Assembly: GCF_004210375.1 (NCBI RefSeq)
Contig: NC_134828.1
Coordinates: 20,576,400 to 20,640,399, forward strand
Direction: 5' to 3'
Source: Tachypleus tridentatus
Lineage: Eukaryota; Arthropoda; Merostomata; Xiphosura; Limulidae
Length of the DNA stretch: 64,000 nt
The notes under the pieces are model-generated. The model was given only the letters and a program-made list of their open reading frames with translations, searched no databases and was not told the DNA's origin. Both the position numbers and the translations under genes were made by a program. Below, piece after piece: positions 1 through 11,680 of the stretch (position 1 is the first letter of the stretch; each line of letters begins with the position of its first letter).

Positions 1-2135
1 AGTAATACCGTCAAAAATGCATATAAATTTTAAAAAATGCAAATTGATGTTAGAACCGGTTTCATCCGGTTGGAACCGGTTAAAACCGGTTTGAAACGTT
101 TAAAACCGTTTTAAAAGAAAAATTCTAGTAATACGGTCAAAAATACATATAAACTGTAAAAACATGAAAATTGAGGTTAGAACCGGATTGATCCGCATGG
201 AACCGCTTAAAACCGGTTTAAAAGAAAAATTCTAGTAATACCATTAAAAATGCATATAAACTGTAAAAACATGAAAATTGAGGTTAGAACCGATTTAATC
301 CGGTTAAAACAGGTTTAAAGGAAAAATTCTAGTAATACCGTCAAAAATGCATATAAAGTGTAAAAACATGCAAATTGATGTTAGAACCAGTTTCATCCGG
401 TTGGAACCGGTTAAAACCGGTTTGAAACGTTTAAAACCGTTTTAAAAGAAAAATTCTAGTAATACGGTCAAAAATACATATAAACTGTAAAAACATGGAA
501 ATTGAGGTTAAAACCGGTTTAATCCAGTTAAAACCGTTTTAAAAGAAAAATTGTTGTAATACGATCAAAAATGCATATAAAGTGTAAAAAGATGCAAATT
601 GAGGTTAGAACCGGTTTCATCCGGTTTGAACGGGTTAAAACCGTTTTAAAAGAAAAATTCTAGTAATACCATCAAAAATGCATATAAAGTGTAAAAACGT
701 ACAAATTGAGGTTAGAATCGGTTTGATCCGGTTCGAACCAGTTTAATCCTATTTTAAAGAAAAATTCTTGTAATACGGTCAAAAATGCATATAAAGTGTG
801 AAAACATGCAAATTGAGGTTAGAACCGGCTTGATCCTCGTGGAACCGGTTAAAACCGCTTTGAAACGTTTAAAACCGTTTTAAAAAGAAATTCTAGTAAT
901 ACTGTCAAAACAGCATATAATTGCACAAAAATGCAAATTGAGGTTAAAACCGGATTGATCCGCATGGAACTGCTTAAAACCGGTTTAAAAGAAAAATTCT
1001 AGTAATACCATTAAAAATGCATATAAACTGTAAAAACATGAAAATTGAGGTTAGAACCGATTTAATCCGGTTAAAACAGGTTTAAAGGAAAAATTCTAGT
1101 AATACCGTCAAAAATGCATATAAAGTGTAAAAACATGCAAATTGATGTTAGAACCGGTTTCATCCGGTTGGAACCGGTTAAAACCGGTTTGAAACGTTTA
1201 AAACCGTTTGAAAAGAAAAATTCTAGTAATACCGTCAAAAATGCATATAAAGTGTAAAAACATGCAAATTGATGTTGGAACCGGTTAAACCCGGTTTGAA
1301 ACGTTTAAAACCGTTTTAAAAGAAAAATTCTAGTAATACGGTCAAAAATACATATAAGCTGTAAAAACATGAAAATTGAGGTTAGAACCGGTTAAAACCG
1401 GTTTGAAACGTTTAAAACCGTTTGAAAAGAAAAATTCTAGTAATACGGTCAAAAATACATATAAACTGTAAAAACATGAAAATTGAGGTTAGAACTGGTT
1501 AAAACCGGTTTAAAAGAAAAATTCTAGTAATACCGTCAAAAATGCATATAAAGTGTAAAAACATGCAAATTGATGTTGGAACCGGTTAAACCCGGTTTGA
1601 AACGTTTAAAACCGTTTTAAAAGAAAAATTCTAGTAATACGGTCAAAAATGCATATAAATTGTAAAAACATGCAAATTGAGGTTAGAACCGGTTTGATCC
1701 GCATGGAACCACTTAAAACCGGTTTAAAAGAAAATTTCTAGTAATACCATTAAAAATGCATATAAACTGTAAAAACATGAAAATTGAGGTTAGAACCGAT
1801 TTAATCCGGTTAAAACAGGTTTAAAGGAAAAATTCTAGTAATACAGTCAAAAATGCATATAAAGTGTAAAAACATGCAAATTGATGTTAGAACCGGTTTC
1901 ATCCGGTTGGAACCGGTTAAAACCGGTTTGAAACGTTTAAAACCATTTTAAAAGAAAAATTCTAGTAATACCATTAAAAATGCATATAAACTGTAAAAAC
2001 ATGAAAATTGAGGTTAAAACCGATTTAATCCGGTTAAAACAGGTTTAAAGGAAAAATTCTAGTAATACCGTCAAAAATGCATATAAAGTGTAAAAACATG
2101 CAAATTCAGGTTAAAACCGGTTTAAAACAGGTTTA
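1..2135. repeat. AACCGGTT-rich satellite array
   Basis: About 20 units of roughly 85-125 bp, each opening with a variant of TAGTAATACNGTCAAAAATG and AAACTGTAAAAACATG, then a variable run of AACCGGTT/AAACCGTTT words. Unit length varies mainly with the number of these words. A higher-order arrangement is visible: the block near 240-440 recurs near 1008-1210 and 1745-1940. No open frame of note. The array starts at or before base 1, so its left end is not seen. Confidence 0.95.
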
Positions 2136-3070
2136 AAAGTTAGTGTTAACCATTGTGAGCTGTAAAGTTCAATGGTAGAGTCATCGTGGGTCATTATGAA
2201 GTGTAAATACTAGCAATGTATTTCTCAGAGATGAAGTTATTGTTGACTAAGTTGAGGTGTGAATGTCAGTTGATGAAACTGTTACAGATTGTTTGTTTCT
2301 TTTTTCTTATTCTTACCTTATATTTATTTTTCAATTCATTATTTTCTTCTTTACTTTGTTAATCAGTCACCTTCCCATAACTCTCTGCAGGCAGTGAAGG
2401 GTGATATGGATGTGGGACGTTGTGGGCTTCAGCACCCACATCTTGCTCTCCCAATTTCTATTTTCTATTTCTATATCTATTGCTATTCCTTTATTTTCTT
2501 TCTTTATGTGAGACTGGCTAATGGAGGTTAAGACGGTGTATCCCCACCATAGTGTGGGGCCTACTTCTTCAGTTACCTCCAAAACCTAGGGTACATTTTA
2601 TATCCCACATTATAGCTTGTATCCTGGGATCTTTTCATTTAGTGCAGCGTTTTTTATTTTGTTTGTTATTTTTATAATTTATTTTTCTTTTCGGATTGTT
2701 TTTAGGCTAAAACAACCTAATATAATTAGTCAAAGATTTGGATTTGCTGTTTTCAACGCAATCATTCCTTGTAATTTTGTTTACTTATCTTTATCAATAT
2801 TAATTTTCTCTACATTGCACCAAACTAGGGTTACTAGCAAATGATGGGAATCATACAAAATAAATTGTTAAGGCATTCCCAATGCTTTTCATAAAGAAGA
2901 TATGATTACTAAAAATGTTCACATAATTAGGATAAAATATCGTTAACTTCACAAACATAAACATATATTAATGAATTAAAGTGTTTTAACTCATATATGT
3001 ATTGTCTTTTTTCTGTTTTTCGAGGTGATAAAACTGTGCATAATTCTTTCCTATATTTTCTTTTATTATT
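2136..3070. other. AT-rich sequence without a supported gene
   Basis: Unique-looking, T-rich sequence to the right of the satellite. Short open frames at 2289-2531 and 2617-2844 are hydrophobic because the strand is T-rich, and I see no domain or splice structure. A remnant of an unrecognised repeat around 2380-2600 is possible. Confidence 0.5.
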
Positions 3071-3075
3071 TTGTC

Positions 3076-3196
3076 CCTCTGGTGGGACGGCTTCAATCTT
3101 ACTGACTTTCAACGCTAAAATCCAGGGTTCGATTCCCGGTGGTAGATACAATAGATAGCCTAAATTGGCTTTGCTCTAAACATTACCAAGCAAACA
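3076..3196 (+). repeat. tRNA-derived SINE (family B)
   Basis: Carries a B-box-like GGTTCGATTCCCGG at about 3126 and the family's AATAGATAGCC...GGCTTTGCT 3' portion, ending in an A-rich tail. The A-box side is diverged. Followed to 3700 by AT-rich sequence with nothing recognisable. Confidence 0.7.
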
Positions 3197-3724
3197 AAAC
3201 TTCCACACAAAGGTAAAAGGTTATTTCTGTCAGAATACCGTAAATAATTTGATGATTTAATGTACACGTCACACTGTCAGTCAAGATCGCCTGAGTAATA
3301 TCATTATATAATGTTGAATATCATATCATTCTATTACATTACTGCCACCATGGGCATATTATTCTGAAATAAAGTTATATCTTCTTTTATCTTAGCAATC
3401 ACATGAGACAGTTTAGGTCTCATTAATGCTTTCGATTACATTTCTCTAATATAATTTAGAAATACGAGTAAAACCTTCTTATATTATTTCTTTCATTCGC
3501 ACCTTGGGAATCTCTTACCAGAATTAATTTGTTCTAAGACGATTCTTAATGTAATACACCTATTTCATTGCAATGATAACTTGTGAAACTGCACGGTGAA
3601 TTTCGAATTGGATAGAAATTAACAAGTAAACCTTTAACATTATGGATTCGTGCCTACTGGTTGTGTGGAAATCCTAAAGGATAACATCTTAAGCCTTATA
3701 AATCTGTTCATAATCCAGTGTTGT

Positions 3725-3985
3725 AACCACATTCTACACTCCAGCACCTAGTATTGTGTATTAACTTCATTCTACACTCTCTTATCTAGTATTGTGTACT
3801 AAGTTCATTCTACACTCTCTTATCTAGTATTGTGTACTAAGTTCATTCTACACTCTCTTATCTAGTATTGTGTACTAAGTTCATTCTACACCCCCTTATC
3901 AAACTTCGTTCTATACATCCCTTTACCTAGTATTGTATATTAACTTCATTCTATACATCTCTTTACCTTGTATTGTGCATTTGGT
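3725..3985. repeat. 38-bp tandem repeat
   Basis: About six to seven copies of a 38-bp unit containing TTCATTCTACACTCTCTTAT and CTAGTATTGTGTACTAAG. The middle copies (3767-3880) are nearly identical; outer copies are diverged. Non-coding. The stretch 3990-4520 to its right holds no recognised feature. Confidence 0.9.
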
Positions 3986-4524
3986 TGCTTGAAACAAGAC
4001 GTTGTAGATATTGGCCAAGAATAATGAAGTCATGATGTGCACATGGTTTTTCAAACAATACGTTTTTAAAGGTCCTGTTACTTAGGACTTTCATGCTATG
4101 TTTTGCACAATATCACAAAGAATCTTGTATTTGTACTACTGAACAGTTCCCGGATGATAACACGTGAATATGTATAGGTAACATAGCTTAATCACAACAT
4201 AACTCCCTGTAGTGTAACTACATTTAACAGAATATTTACAATTCGCATTAGATTTCACAAAACTTGAACTATAGATATATGGCTATAATTTAGAATAAAA
4301 TGAAATATATTTTGTGATTGTAATTCTTAAACCAACTGATGAATCGTCTCTACAAACAAACATCAATGATTTACTGTAACCAATGTAAATATTCAGTTAA
4401 GGTCTGCGAACATTTTATCATTTTGTCTCTCTTGCGTGTTACGAGAGGATATTAACTCAAGGAATATTGTACACTATGTTTAAACAGTTTCTGTCTACTT
4501 ATTAGAGATCAATCGATCGATTTA

Positions 4525-4605
4525 GAGGTTACACGTGGAAGAGCGAAATGTCTAAACTGATATACGAGGTTCGATTCTCCGCATATAGCCCAACGTAGTT
4601 TTCTC
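4525..4605 (+). repeat. Diverged family-B SINE fragment
   Basis: A GAGGTTCGATTCTCCGC B-box-like word near 4567 with a degraded upstream half and a short A-rich end. Much more diverged than the other family-B copies. Confidence 0.45.
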
Positions 4606-4877
4606 TGAAAAAACAACAACATGAGTTACGGTTGAATGGTTTTTATAACTCTAATTATAATGAAACATTTTAAATCGAATATTCCACAACTGAAATAAAA
4701 CGTATATAAAATATATATTCACTAAATCTTGTTTATTGTTATATTTTATCTGTTTCAGCGACATCTCAGAAAGTGTCTTTAACAATTAGTGTTAAATTTC
4801 AGAACTAAATCGATTGAATGTTAACAAATTAAACTTTACTGGATGTTCAAGATTTGTGCGCTCGTACTGCTGACTTT

Positions 4878-5250
4878 TATACCAGTTTTATCATCATGTA
4901 TTTCATTTCTTCATCATGTGCCACTATATCTGTCTCAAAATTTAAACAATATATTTTATACAAGTTTTACCATCATGTATTTCATTTCTTCATCATGTGC
5001 CACTATATCTGTCTCAAACTTTAAACAATATATTTTATACCAGTTTTATCATCATGTATTTCATTTCTTCATCATGTGTCACTATACCTGTCTCAAACTT
5101 TAAACACTATATTTTATACCAGTTTTATCATCATGTATTTCATTTCTTCATCATGTGTCACTATACCTGTCTCAAACTTTAAACACTATATTTTATACCA
5201 GTTTTATCATCATGTATTTCATTTCTTCATCATGTGTCACTATATCTTAA
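4878..5250. repeat. 79-bp tandem repeat
   Basis: About 4.7 copies of a 79-bp unit containing ATGTATTTCATTTCTTCATC and CTGTCTCAAACTTTAAAC. Copies differ by a few bases only. Open frames at 4843-5414 repeat with the same period in shifted frames because 79 is not a multiple of 3. They are by-products of the repeat. Confidence 0.95.
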
Positions 5251-5471
5251 TGATTATCTTTACATCCAAACATCTTATATCTGTCAAGGTTCACTGTATC
5301 TACTCTTTCTCTGTGTATCGTTTTCAATATTTTTCCGTTAATTTCCATGTTCTGTATTTTGAAAAACAGTTGTTGTTTTTTCTGCCGGTAATATCAAATG
5401 GTGGTTTACAGTAACAACTTGTTTTTCTAGGCATTAGAAACAAACATATTATTCCTTGTTTCATATATAAT

Positions 5472-5775
5472 CTACATGATTGTGTGTAATGTTATATGAT
5501 TGTCTGTAATGTTATGTGATTGTCTGTAATGTTATATGATTGTTTGTAATGTTATATAACTGTCTGTGATGTTATATAATTGTTTGTAATGTTATATGAT
5601 GGTTTGTAATGTTATATGATTGTCTGTAATGTTGCATGATTGTCTGTAATGTTATATGATTGTCTGTAATGTCATATGATTGTCTAATGTTATATGATTG
5701 TTTGTAATGTTATATAATTGTTTGTAATGTTATATGATGGTTCGTAATGCTATATGATTGTTTGTAATGTTCTCT
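5472..5775. repeat. 20-bp tandem repeat
   Basis: About 15 copies of TGTTATATGATTGTCTGTAA with variants (TTTGTAA, TATATAA). Non-coding. Confidence 0.95.
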
Positions 5776-5802
5776 TATTTTTAAAGCTATATTCGTAGAA
5801 TT

Positions 5803-5920
5803 TCACCCCTCAATGGAACTGCGGAATGTCTACGGATTTATAACGCTAGAAACCGAATTTCGATACCCGTAGTGAACAGGTTGCAGAAAGCTTTATCTCA
5901 AACAAAGAAAGAAAGAAAGC
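5803..5920 (+). repeat. tRNA-derived SINE (family B)
   Basis: Reads GTCTACGGATTTATAACGCT, then a TTTCGATACCCGTAGTG B-box region, and ends in a GAAA-rich tail at 5905-5920. It sits exactly between the 20-bp and 47-bp arrays. Confidence 0.75.
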
Positions 5921-5939
5921 TTAATTTTTCACCCATTAT

Positions 5940-7438
5940 ACGTCTTTCACTTACATCCAATATGTTCACTACGTTATTTATTTATAATATTCTAAACATA
6001 CATTCAATGTATTCACTACGTTATTTATATACAATATTTTAAACTTACATCCAATGTATTCACTACGTTATTTATATATGTGATTTTAAATTTACATCCA
6101 ATGTATTCACTACGTTATTTATTTATAATATTTTAAACATACATTCAATGTATTCACTACGTTATTTATATATAATATTTTAAACTTACATCCAATATGT
6201 TCACTACGTTATTTATTTATAATATTTTAAACTTACATCCAATGTATTCACTACGTTATTTATATACAATATTTTAAACTTACATCCAATGTATTCACTA
6301 CGTTATTTATATATATATAATATTTTGGACTTACATCCAACGAGTTCACTGAGGCTATTTATATATAATATTTTAGCCTTACGTCCAATGTGTTCACTAA
6401 GGCTGTTTATTTATATTATTTTGGACTTACATCCAATGAGTTCACTCATGCTATTTATATATAATATTTTACACTAATATCCAATATGTTCACTCGGCTA
6501 TTTATTTATATTATTTTAGACTTACATCCAATGTGTTCACTAAGGCTATTTATTTATATTATTTTAGACTTACATCCAATGTGTTCACTAAGGCTATTTA
6601 TTTATATTATTTTAGACTTACATCCAATGTGTTCACTAAGGCTATTTATTTATGTGATTTTAAACTTACATCCAATGTATTCACTACGTTATTTATTTAT
6701 AATATTTTAAACATACATTCAATGTATTCACTACGTTATTTATATATAATATTTTAAACTTACATCCAATATGTTCACTACGTTATTTATTTATAATATT
6801 TTAAACTTACATCCAATGTATTCACTACGTTATTTATATACAATATTTTAAACTTACATCCAATGTATTCACTACGTTATTTATATATATATAATATTTT
6901 GGACTTACATCCAACGAGTTCACTGAGGCTATTTATATATAATATTTTAGCCTTACGTCCAATGTGTTCACTAAGGCTGTTTATTTATATTATTTTGGAC
7001 TTACATCCAATGAGTTCACTCATGCTATTTATATATAATATTTTACATTAATATCCAATATGTTCACTAGGGCTATTTATTTATATTATTTTAGACTTAA
7101 CTCCAATGTGTTCACTAAGGCTATTTATTTATATTATTTTAGACTTACATCCAATGTGTTCACTAAGGCTATTTATTTATATTATTTTAGACTTACATCC
7201 AATGTGTTCACGAAGGCTATTTATTTATATTATTTTAGACTTACATCCAATGTGTTCACTAAGGCTATTTATTTATGTTATTTTAAACTTACATCCAATG
7301 TATTCACTACGTTATTTATGTATAATATTTTGGACTTACATCCAACGAGTTCACTAAGGCTATTTATATATAATATTTTACACTAACATCCAATATGTTC
7401 ACTAGGGCTATTTATTTATATTATTTTAGACTTACATC
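5940..7438. repeat. 47-bp minisatellite with a 574-bp higher-order duplication
   Basis: About 30 copies of a 47-bp unit containing ACTTACATCCAATGTATTCA and a TTATTTATATATAATATTTT segment. Two subtypes exist (ACTACGTTATTT and ACTAAGGCTATTT). The block at about 6289-6477 recurs nearly identically at 6863-7051, an offset of 574 bp, so about 12 units were duplicated as a block. Repetitive open frames here (such as 7060-7386) are by-products of the array. Confidence 0.95.
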
Positions 7439-7883
7439 CATACCAGCATCGTGTAGCATTGCGCGAAATTCCAAACAAACCAAAAATCCTCAGATGGCCA
7501 TTTTTTGATAAATCTTTTTACATATCGTAACATTTCAAAACAAAATTCTGCTTTTCATCAGCGACCATGTAGGACATTTTCTCTTAAATACATTAAACTT
7601 TCTATCCTTTCGTAGTAGTATAACAATAGGTGAACATTGCTTAAAATTCTTGTTGGTTTTCTATAGATAGAAATAACAGTTCTTGTTTTGCTTTAGCTGT
7701 AAACATGTCTAAATATAGCGACAAGGTACTGGTTCACTTTTAAAGTTAATATAATACTATGCTTTACTGATCTTTTGAAAATACATAAAAATCATTTCTG
7801 AATTCCAGTTGAATAAAATACATGAACGTGTCCAAACTTATTTCATATAAACATCTAGTTACATAGTAGAGACTTTAACTTCA

Positions 7884-7975
7884 GCCCCTCACTCGCTGGT
7901 ACAACGGTAAGTCTACGGATTTACAACGCTTAAATCAGGAGTTCAATTCCTCTCAGATGGCTTAATAGATATCTC
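7884..7975 (+). repeat. tRNA-derived SINE (family B) that seeds the 33-bp array
   Basis: Has GGTACAACGGTAAGTCTACGG (A-box side), TTCAATTCCTCTCAGATGGC (B-box side) and then the TAGATATCTCGATGTGACTT tail. The tail runs directly into the minisatellite at 7967. Confidence 0.8.
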
Positions 7976-8562
7976 GATGTGACTTTGTTAAAAGAAAACA
8001 GATATCCCGATGTGGCTTTGTTAAAACAAAACAGGTATCCTGATGTGACTCTGTTAAAAGAAAACAGATATCCCGATATGGCTTTGTTAAAAGAAAACAG
8101 ATATCCCGATGTGACTTTGTTAAAAGAAAACAGATATCCCGATGTGGCTTTGTTAAAACAAAACAGGAATCCTGATGTGACTCTGTTAAAAGAAAACAGA
8201 TATCCCGATGTGGCTTTGTTAAAACAAAACAGATATCCCGATGTGGCTTTGTTAAAACAAAACAAATATTCCGATGTGACTTTGTTAAAAGAAAACAGAT
8301 ATCCCGATATGGCTTTGTTAAAACAAAACAGGTATCCTGATGTGACTCTGTTAAAAGAAAACAGATATCCCGATGTGGCTTTGTTAAAACAAAACAGATA
8401 TCCTGATGTGACTTTGTTAAAACAAAACAGATATCCTGATGTGACTTTGTTTAAACAAAACAGATATCCCGATGTGGCTTTGTTAAAACAAAACATATAT
8501 CCCGATGTGACTTTGTTAAAACAAAACAGATATCCTGATGTGGCTTTGTTAAAACAAAACAC
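7967..8562. repeat. 33-bp minisatellite derived from a SINE tail
   Basis: About 18 copies of a 33-bp unit (GATGTGACTTTGTTAAAAGA then AAACAGATATCCC). The unit equals the 3' tail of the adjoining family-B SINE (compare GATGTGGCTTTGCAATAATA at 22799). Two subtypes, with AAAAGAAAAC or AAAACAAAAC, are interspersed. Because 33 is divisible by 3, the array is open on both strands (7979-8608 plus, 7930-8568 minus), giving 11-residue repeats. There is no start context, splice signal or independent evidence that either is translated. Confidence 0.9.
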
Positions 8563-8570
8563 ACACACTT

Positions 8571-10156
8571 TAACTTCACATTATTACTTAGTCTTGACTT
8601 TATTGTAATTTGTTCTTTTTGTATTCTGCCTCCATTTTATCAGTTTCAAAAACTAATTATTTTCATCCGTTACTTTTCAAAAAAATATGTTCATAACTTC
8701 TTCTTGTAGCCGTGGCTACACTAAGTGTGACAGTCATATACATCAACAGATCACTCAAGAGTAGCTAAAGAGTTGACGACGAGTTCTGTTAGCTTACTGC
8801 CTTTTCAATGTTCTTTAATGTTCTGAGCGAAATGAACTTTCTGAAAAGACAAGGGTTGTAATAAACAATGATTTTGTTTTTCATTGAGGTTCAACTTTAT
8901 TTATAATTTATCAATAGTATATATGTATGTAAAACATTTAATAGATTCTGATATGTTTCCCACCGTCAGCCTTAGTTGTTATGTTATTACACTTGTTTAC
9001 TTCACATATTGTTCATGTTTTGTTTTGTTTCTTGATGTACTTCCTCAAGTTATTATGAATGAATTATTCTAAAAATAACACATATTTTGTATAGACACAT
9101 GTACTTACCACATTTAACCATCAATGTGTTAGTTAATCCATTATGTATCAGTATAATAGAGTTTGAGTAAAATTGTTGAGATACTTTTTAACTTACGGAC
9201 GATCACAACATGTACAGTGCGAAGGTCTGTTAACTGTGTTAATATTTGGTGTCTTAACGGAAAGACAAATACTCTAAATTAATTTACTGAATTCATGTTA
9301 TCGTAACTTAAAAATTCTAGCTTTTATCGGTCCGTGTTATTGGAGAAGATATGTGTGAACTTGCACAATTCTGGATACGGAAAACACCAGCTTACGATAT
9401 TATAAGTGTCAGACACTGTTAGGGTGTCAAAAGCACAAAAACTATTATTGTCACAAATGAGGCCGGACTTCCCTTTTATGTTGTCGTTCTTTCGTGTTTC
9501 ATCCCTCTGGAAAATGACCAAAATGGACATCAAAAACGAGATCTATATGCAATAGCTTGCGATTTTATCGTCTGGCGAGCCTAGATCACAAACCCGGAAA
9601 GCAGCTAGTTGGCTCGGAACACGAACTGAAGCTACTCACAATCCAAATGTACCAGCAGAAGCTAATACCATCAACCGACAAACCGAATTCACCCTACTAT
9701 GAAACCATGAATTCCGTGTCATAATATTTCTCTGTTGTGTGTGTTTAAATAATTCTTGTTTATATTGTTCAGTTAGTGATGAAATTACTCGGCGAATTTT
9801 TGCTTTGCAAGTCGAACAAAATGTGTAATTAAACAACGTAACATATGAAATGTTCTTGTCAGCTCTAGTCATTCTATTTTAGTTTACAATTTTAGATAAA
9901 ATCTATGTATATATTGTATTTCTACTGTAAAAAACTCAAATAAAAAATAAAATGTTTACAGTGTTTTACGTCTATTTTTATCGGAAATGTTGAGTTCTTT
10001 ATATAGCTGAACTTAGTTTAACTGACACATAAGGTCAGTCGAACTAAATCTAAGAATACGTAATACGTATATAAAAATAACACAAAAAAGTTATTTTTCT
10101 TTGTCCCTAAAATTAGGTTTTTTTTTCAACATCAAACATACAATTCTGGAACATTT
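8571..10156. other. AT-rich intergenic or intronic sequence
   Basis: No repeat or coding domain recognised on either strand. Short open frames at 8884-9072, 9324-9533 and 9636-9872 have no recognisable domain. Confidence 0.45.
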
Positions 10157-10168
10157 ATTGAACCTAAC

Positions 10169-10448
10169 GGCCCGGCATGGCCAAACGTGTTAAAGCGTTC
10201 GACTCGTAGTCCGAGGGTCGCGGGCTCGAATCCCGGTCGCATCAAACGTGCTCGCACTTTCAGCCGTGGGGTCGTTATAATGTTACGGTCAATACCACTA
10301 TTCGTTGGTAAAAGAGTATCCTAAGAGTTGGAGGTGGGTGGTGATTACTAGCTGCCTTCCCTCTAGTCTTACACTGCTAAATTAGGGACGGCTAGCGCAG
10401 ATAGCCCTCGAGTAGCTCTGTGCGAAATTCAAAAACAACAAAAAAACA
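10169..10448 (+). repeat. tRNA-derived SINE (family A), nearly full length
   Basis: Begins GGCCCGGCATGGCCAAACGT, with an A-box (TGGCCAAACGTG) and B-box (GGGCTCGAATCCC) of a tRNA-like head, then the family body (CACTATTCGTTGGTAAAAGA, TTACACTGCTAAATTAGGGA) and an A-rich tail. It is flanked by a perfect 12-bp target-site duplication ATTGAACCTAAC (10157-10168 and 10449-10460). Confidence 0.95.
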
Positions 10449-10460
10449 ATTGAACCTAAC

Positions 10461-11678
10461 ATTATCTTCACCAGTCTTCAGAAGAATTCTATAACTTCTG
10501 AGTCATTACACTTGAAAGCAAGTCGAAAAACTGTTGATCAAACAACAACTTGAAACATTGTTTACTTTAGAATTAAATCTGGTCTCATAACATTTTGAAA
10601 AGTCGATAATGTTGTATAATTACTGTGAGATAGCAGATTGTAGTTTTATTTTGTGACGTTTCGGTTACCATTAAGTTTGTACATTTTCGATTGTTTAGTT
10701 AAACTATGAATTTTTAATTATGTTAAAGTGCTAACTCACTTTCTAGATACAGCACGTTAATTTTGAGTTCTCATGTATTATAAAACCGAGACAAGTTTCC
10801 CCTAGCGTTGACGTACAGATATTAATGTTGTGAAAGATTATATAGATTTATGGTAATAACTAATCACATGAGATGCAATCTCGTGGTCTAATCAGTAGAT
10901 AAAGATGGCTAAACGAGTTAGTTAAAAAGAATTATTGCTAAATATTGTTACTGATACAAGAAATGGTTCATTTTTGAAGCATTATGTTATTCTCTGGTTC
11001 TTTCTTCTTTTGTTTGATATTTGTTGATATTCATCTAAGTGATATTTATTTTGTATTATTTATTAATATATATATACCTAGTCCTGACCAGATACTGGCT
11101 TACTAACTCTTGTTTTGTACACAATAAAACTCGGATGCTAGTTGTTTTGGTTATCTGTTGTTATAATTTAATAAACTGTTGTTATTTTACACCACTTGAG
11201 CGGCGTTTTGATTAATTACGCTTTGAATTGATTCTCTGGCTAAATTATTACGAGAAAGATGAGTTTCTACAGAAAATAGTAAATAATTAAACTCACTTAC
11301 AAACCCAATAAATAGATAGGAACTGGAGCACGTGACTGAGTCTACCAATGATAGATAGGAACTAGAGCACATGACTGAGTCATGTGGAATCGCACAAAAT
11401 GAAAGTGCTTAAAGCTAGCTCTTTACTATCACACCTGGACAACATAGCCTTCACCTGACGGATCGATGAGTGAACTAACATTTATAAAAGTATTCAATTT
11501 TTTAAAAACAAAACAACATTTTACTGTTTAAACTTGTGCTGAATCTATCGTTGTTTCACGTGGATTGACGTCATTGACGCGTAAACTGCTCTACAACCTT
11601 CAGTAACGAGGAAATAGACGGTGAAACTTTCACATTCCAAATCTTATTATGTCGTGACTGACTTTAACATCTTGTATG
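10461..11678. other. AT-rich sequence without a supported gene
   Basis: No domain-bearing open frame seen. A short imperfect direct duplication of GATAGATAGGAACT / AATAGATAGGAACT type occurs at about 11311 and 11350. Confidence 0.4.
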
Positions 11679-11680
11679 TA

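Noticed and set aside
1-2135. CRISPR-like regular repeat
   Set aside because: Units are contiguous and diverged with variable length; there are no unique spacers and the genome is eukaryotic.
4843-5414. Three overlapping open frames with repeating hydrophobic text
   Set aside because: By-products of the 79-bp tandem repeat in successive frames.
6289-7386. Repetitive open frames (IYIILDLHPMCSLRLF type)
   Set aside because: By-products of the 47-bp array; they appear in several frames at once and have no start or splice context.
10169-10245. Functional tRNA gene
   Set aside because: The tRNA-like region is the head of a SINE; the acceptor stem does not close and the element body follows directly.
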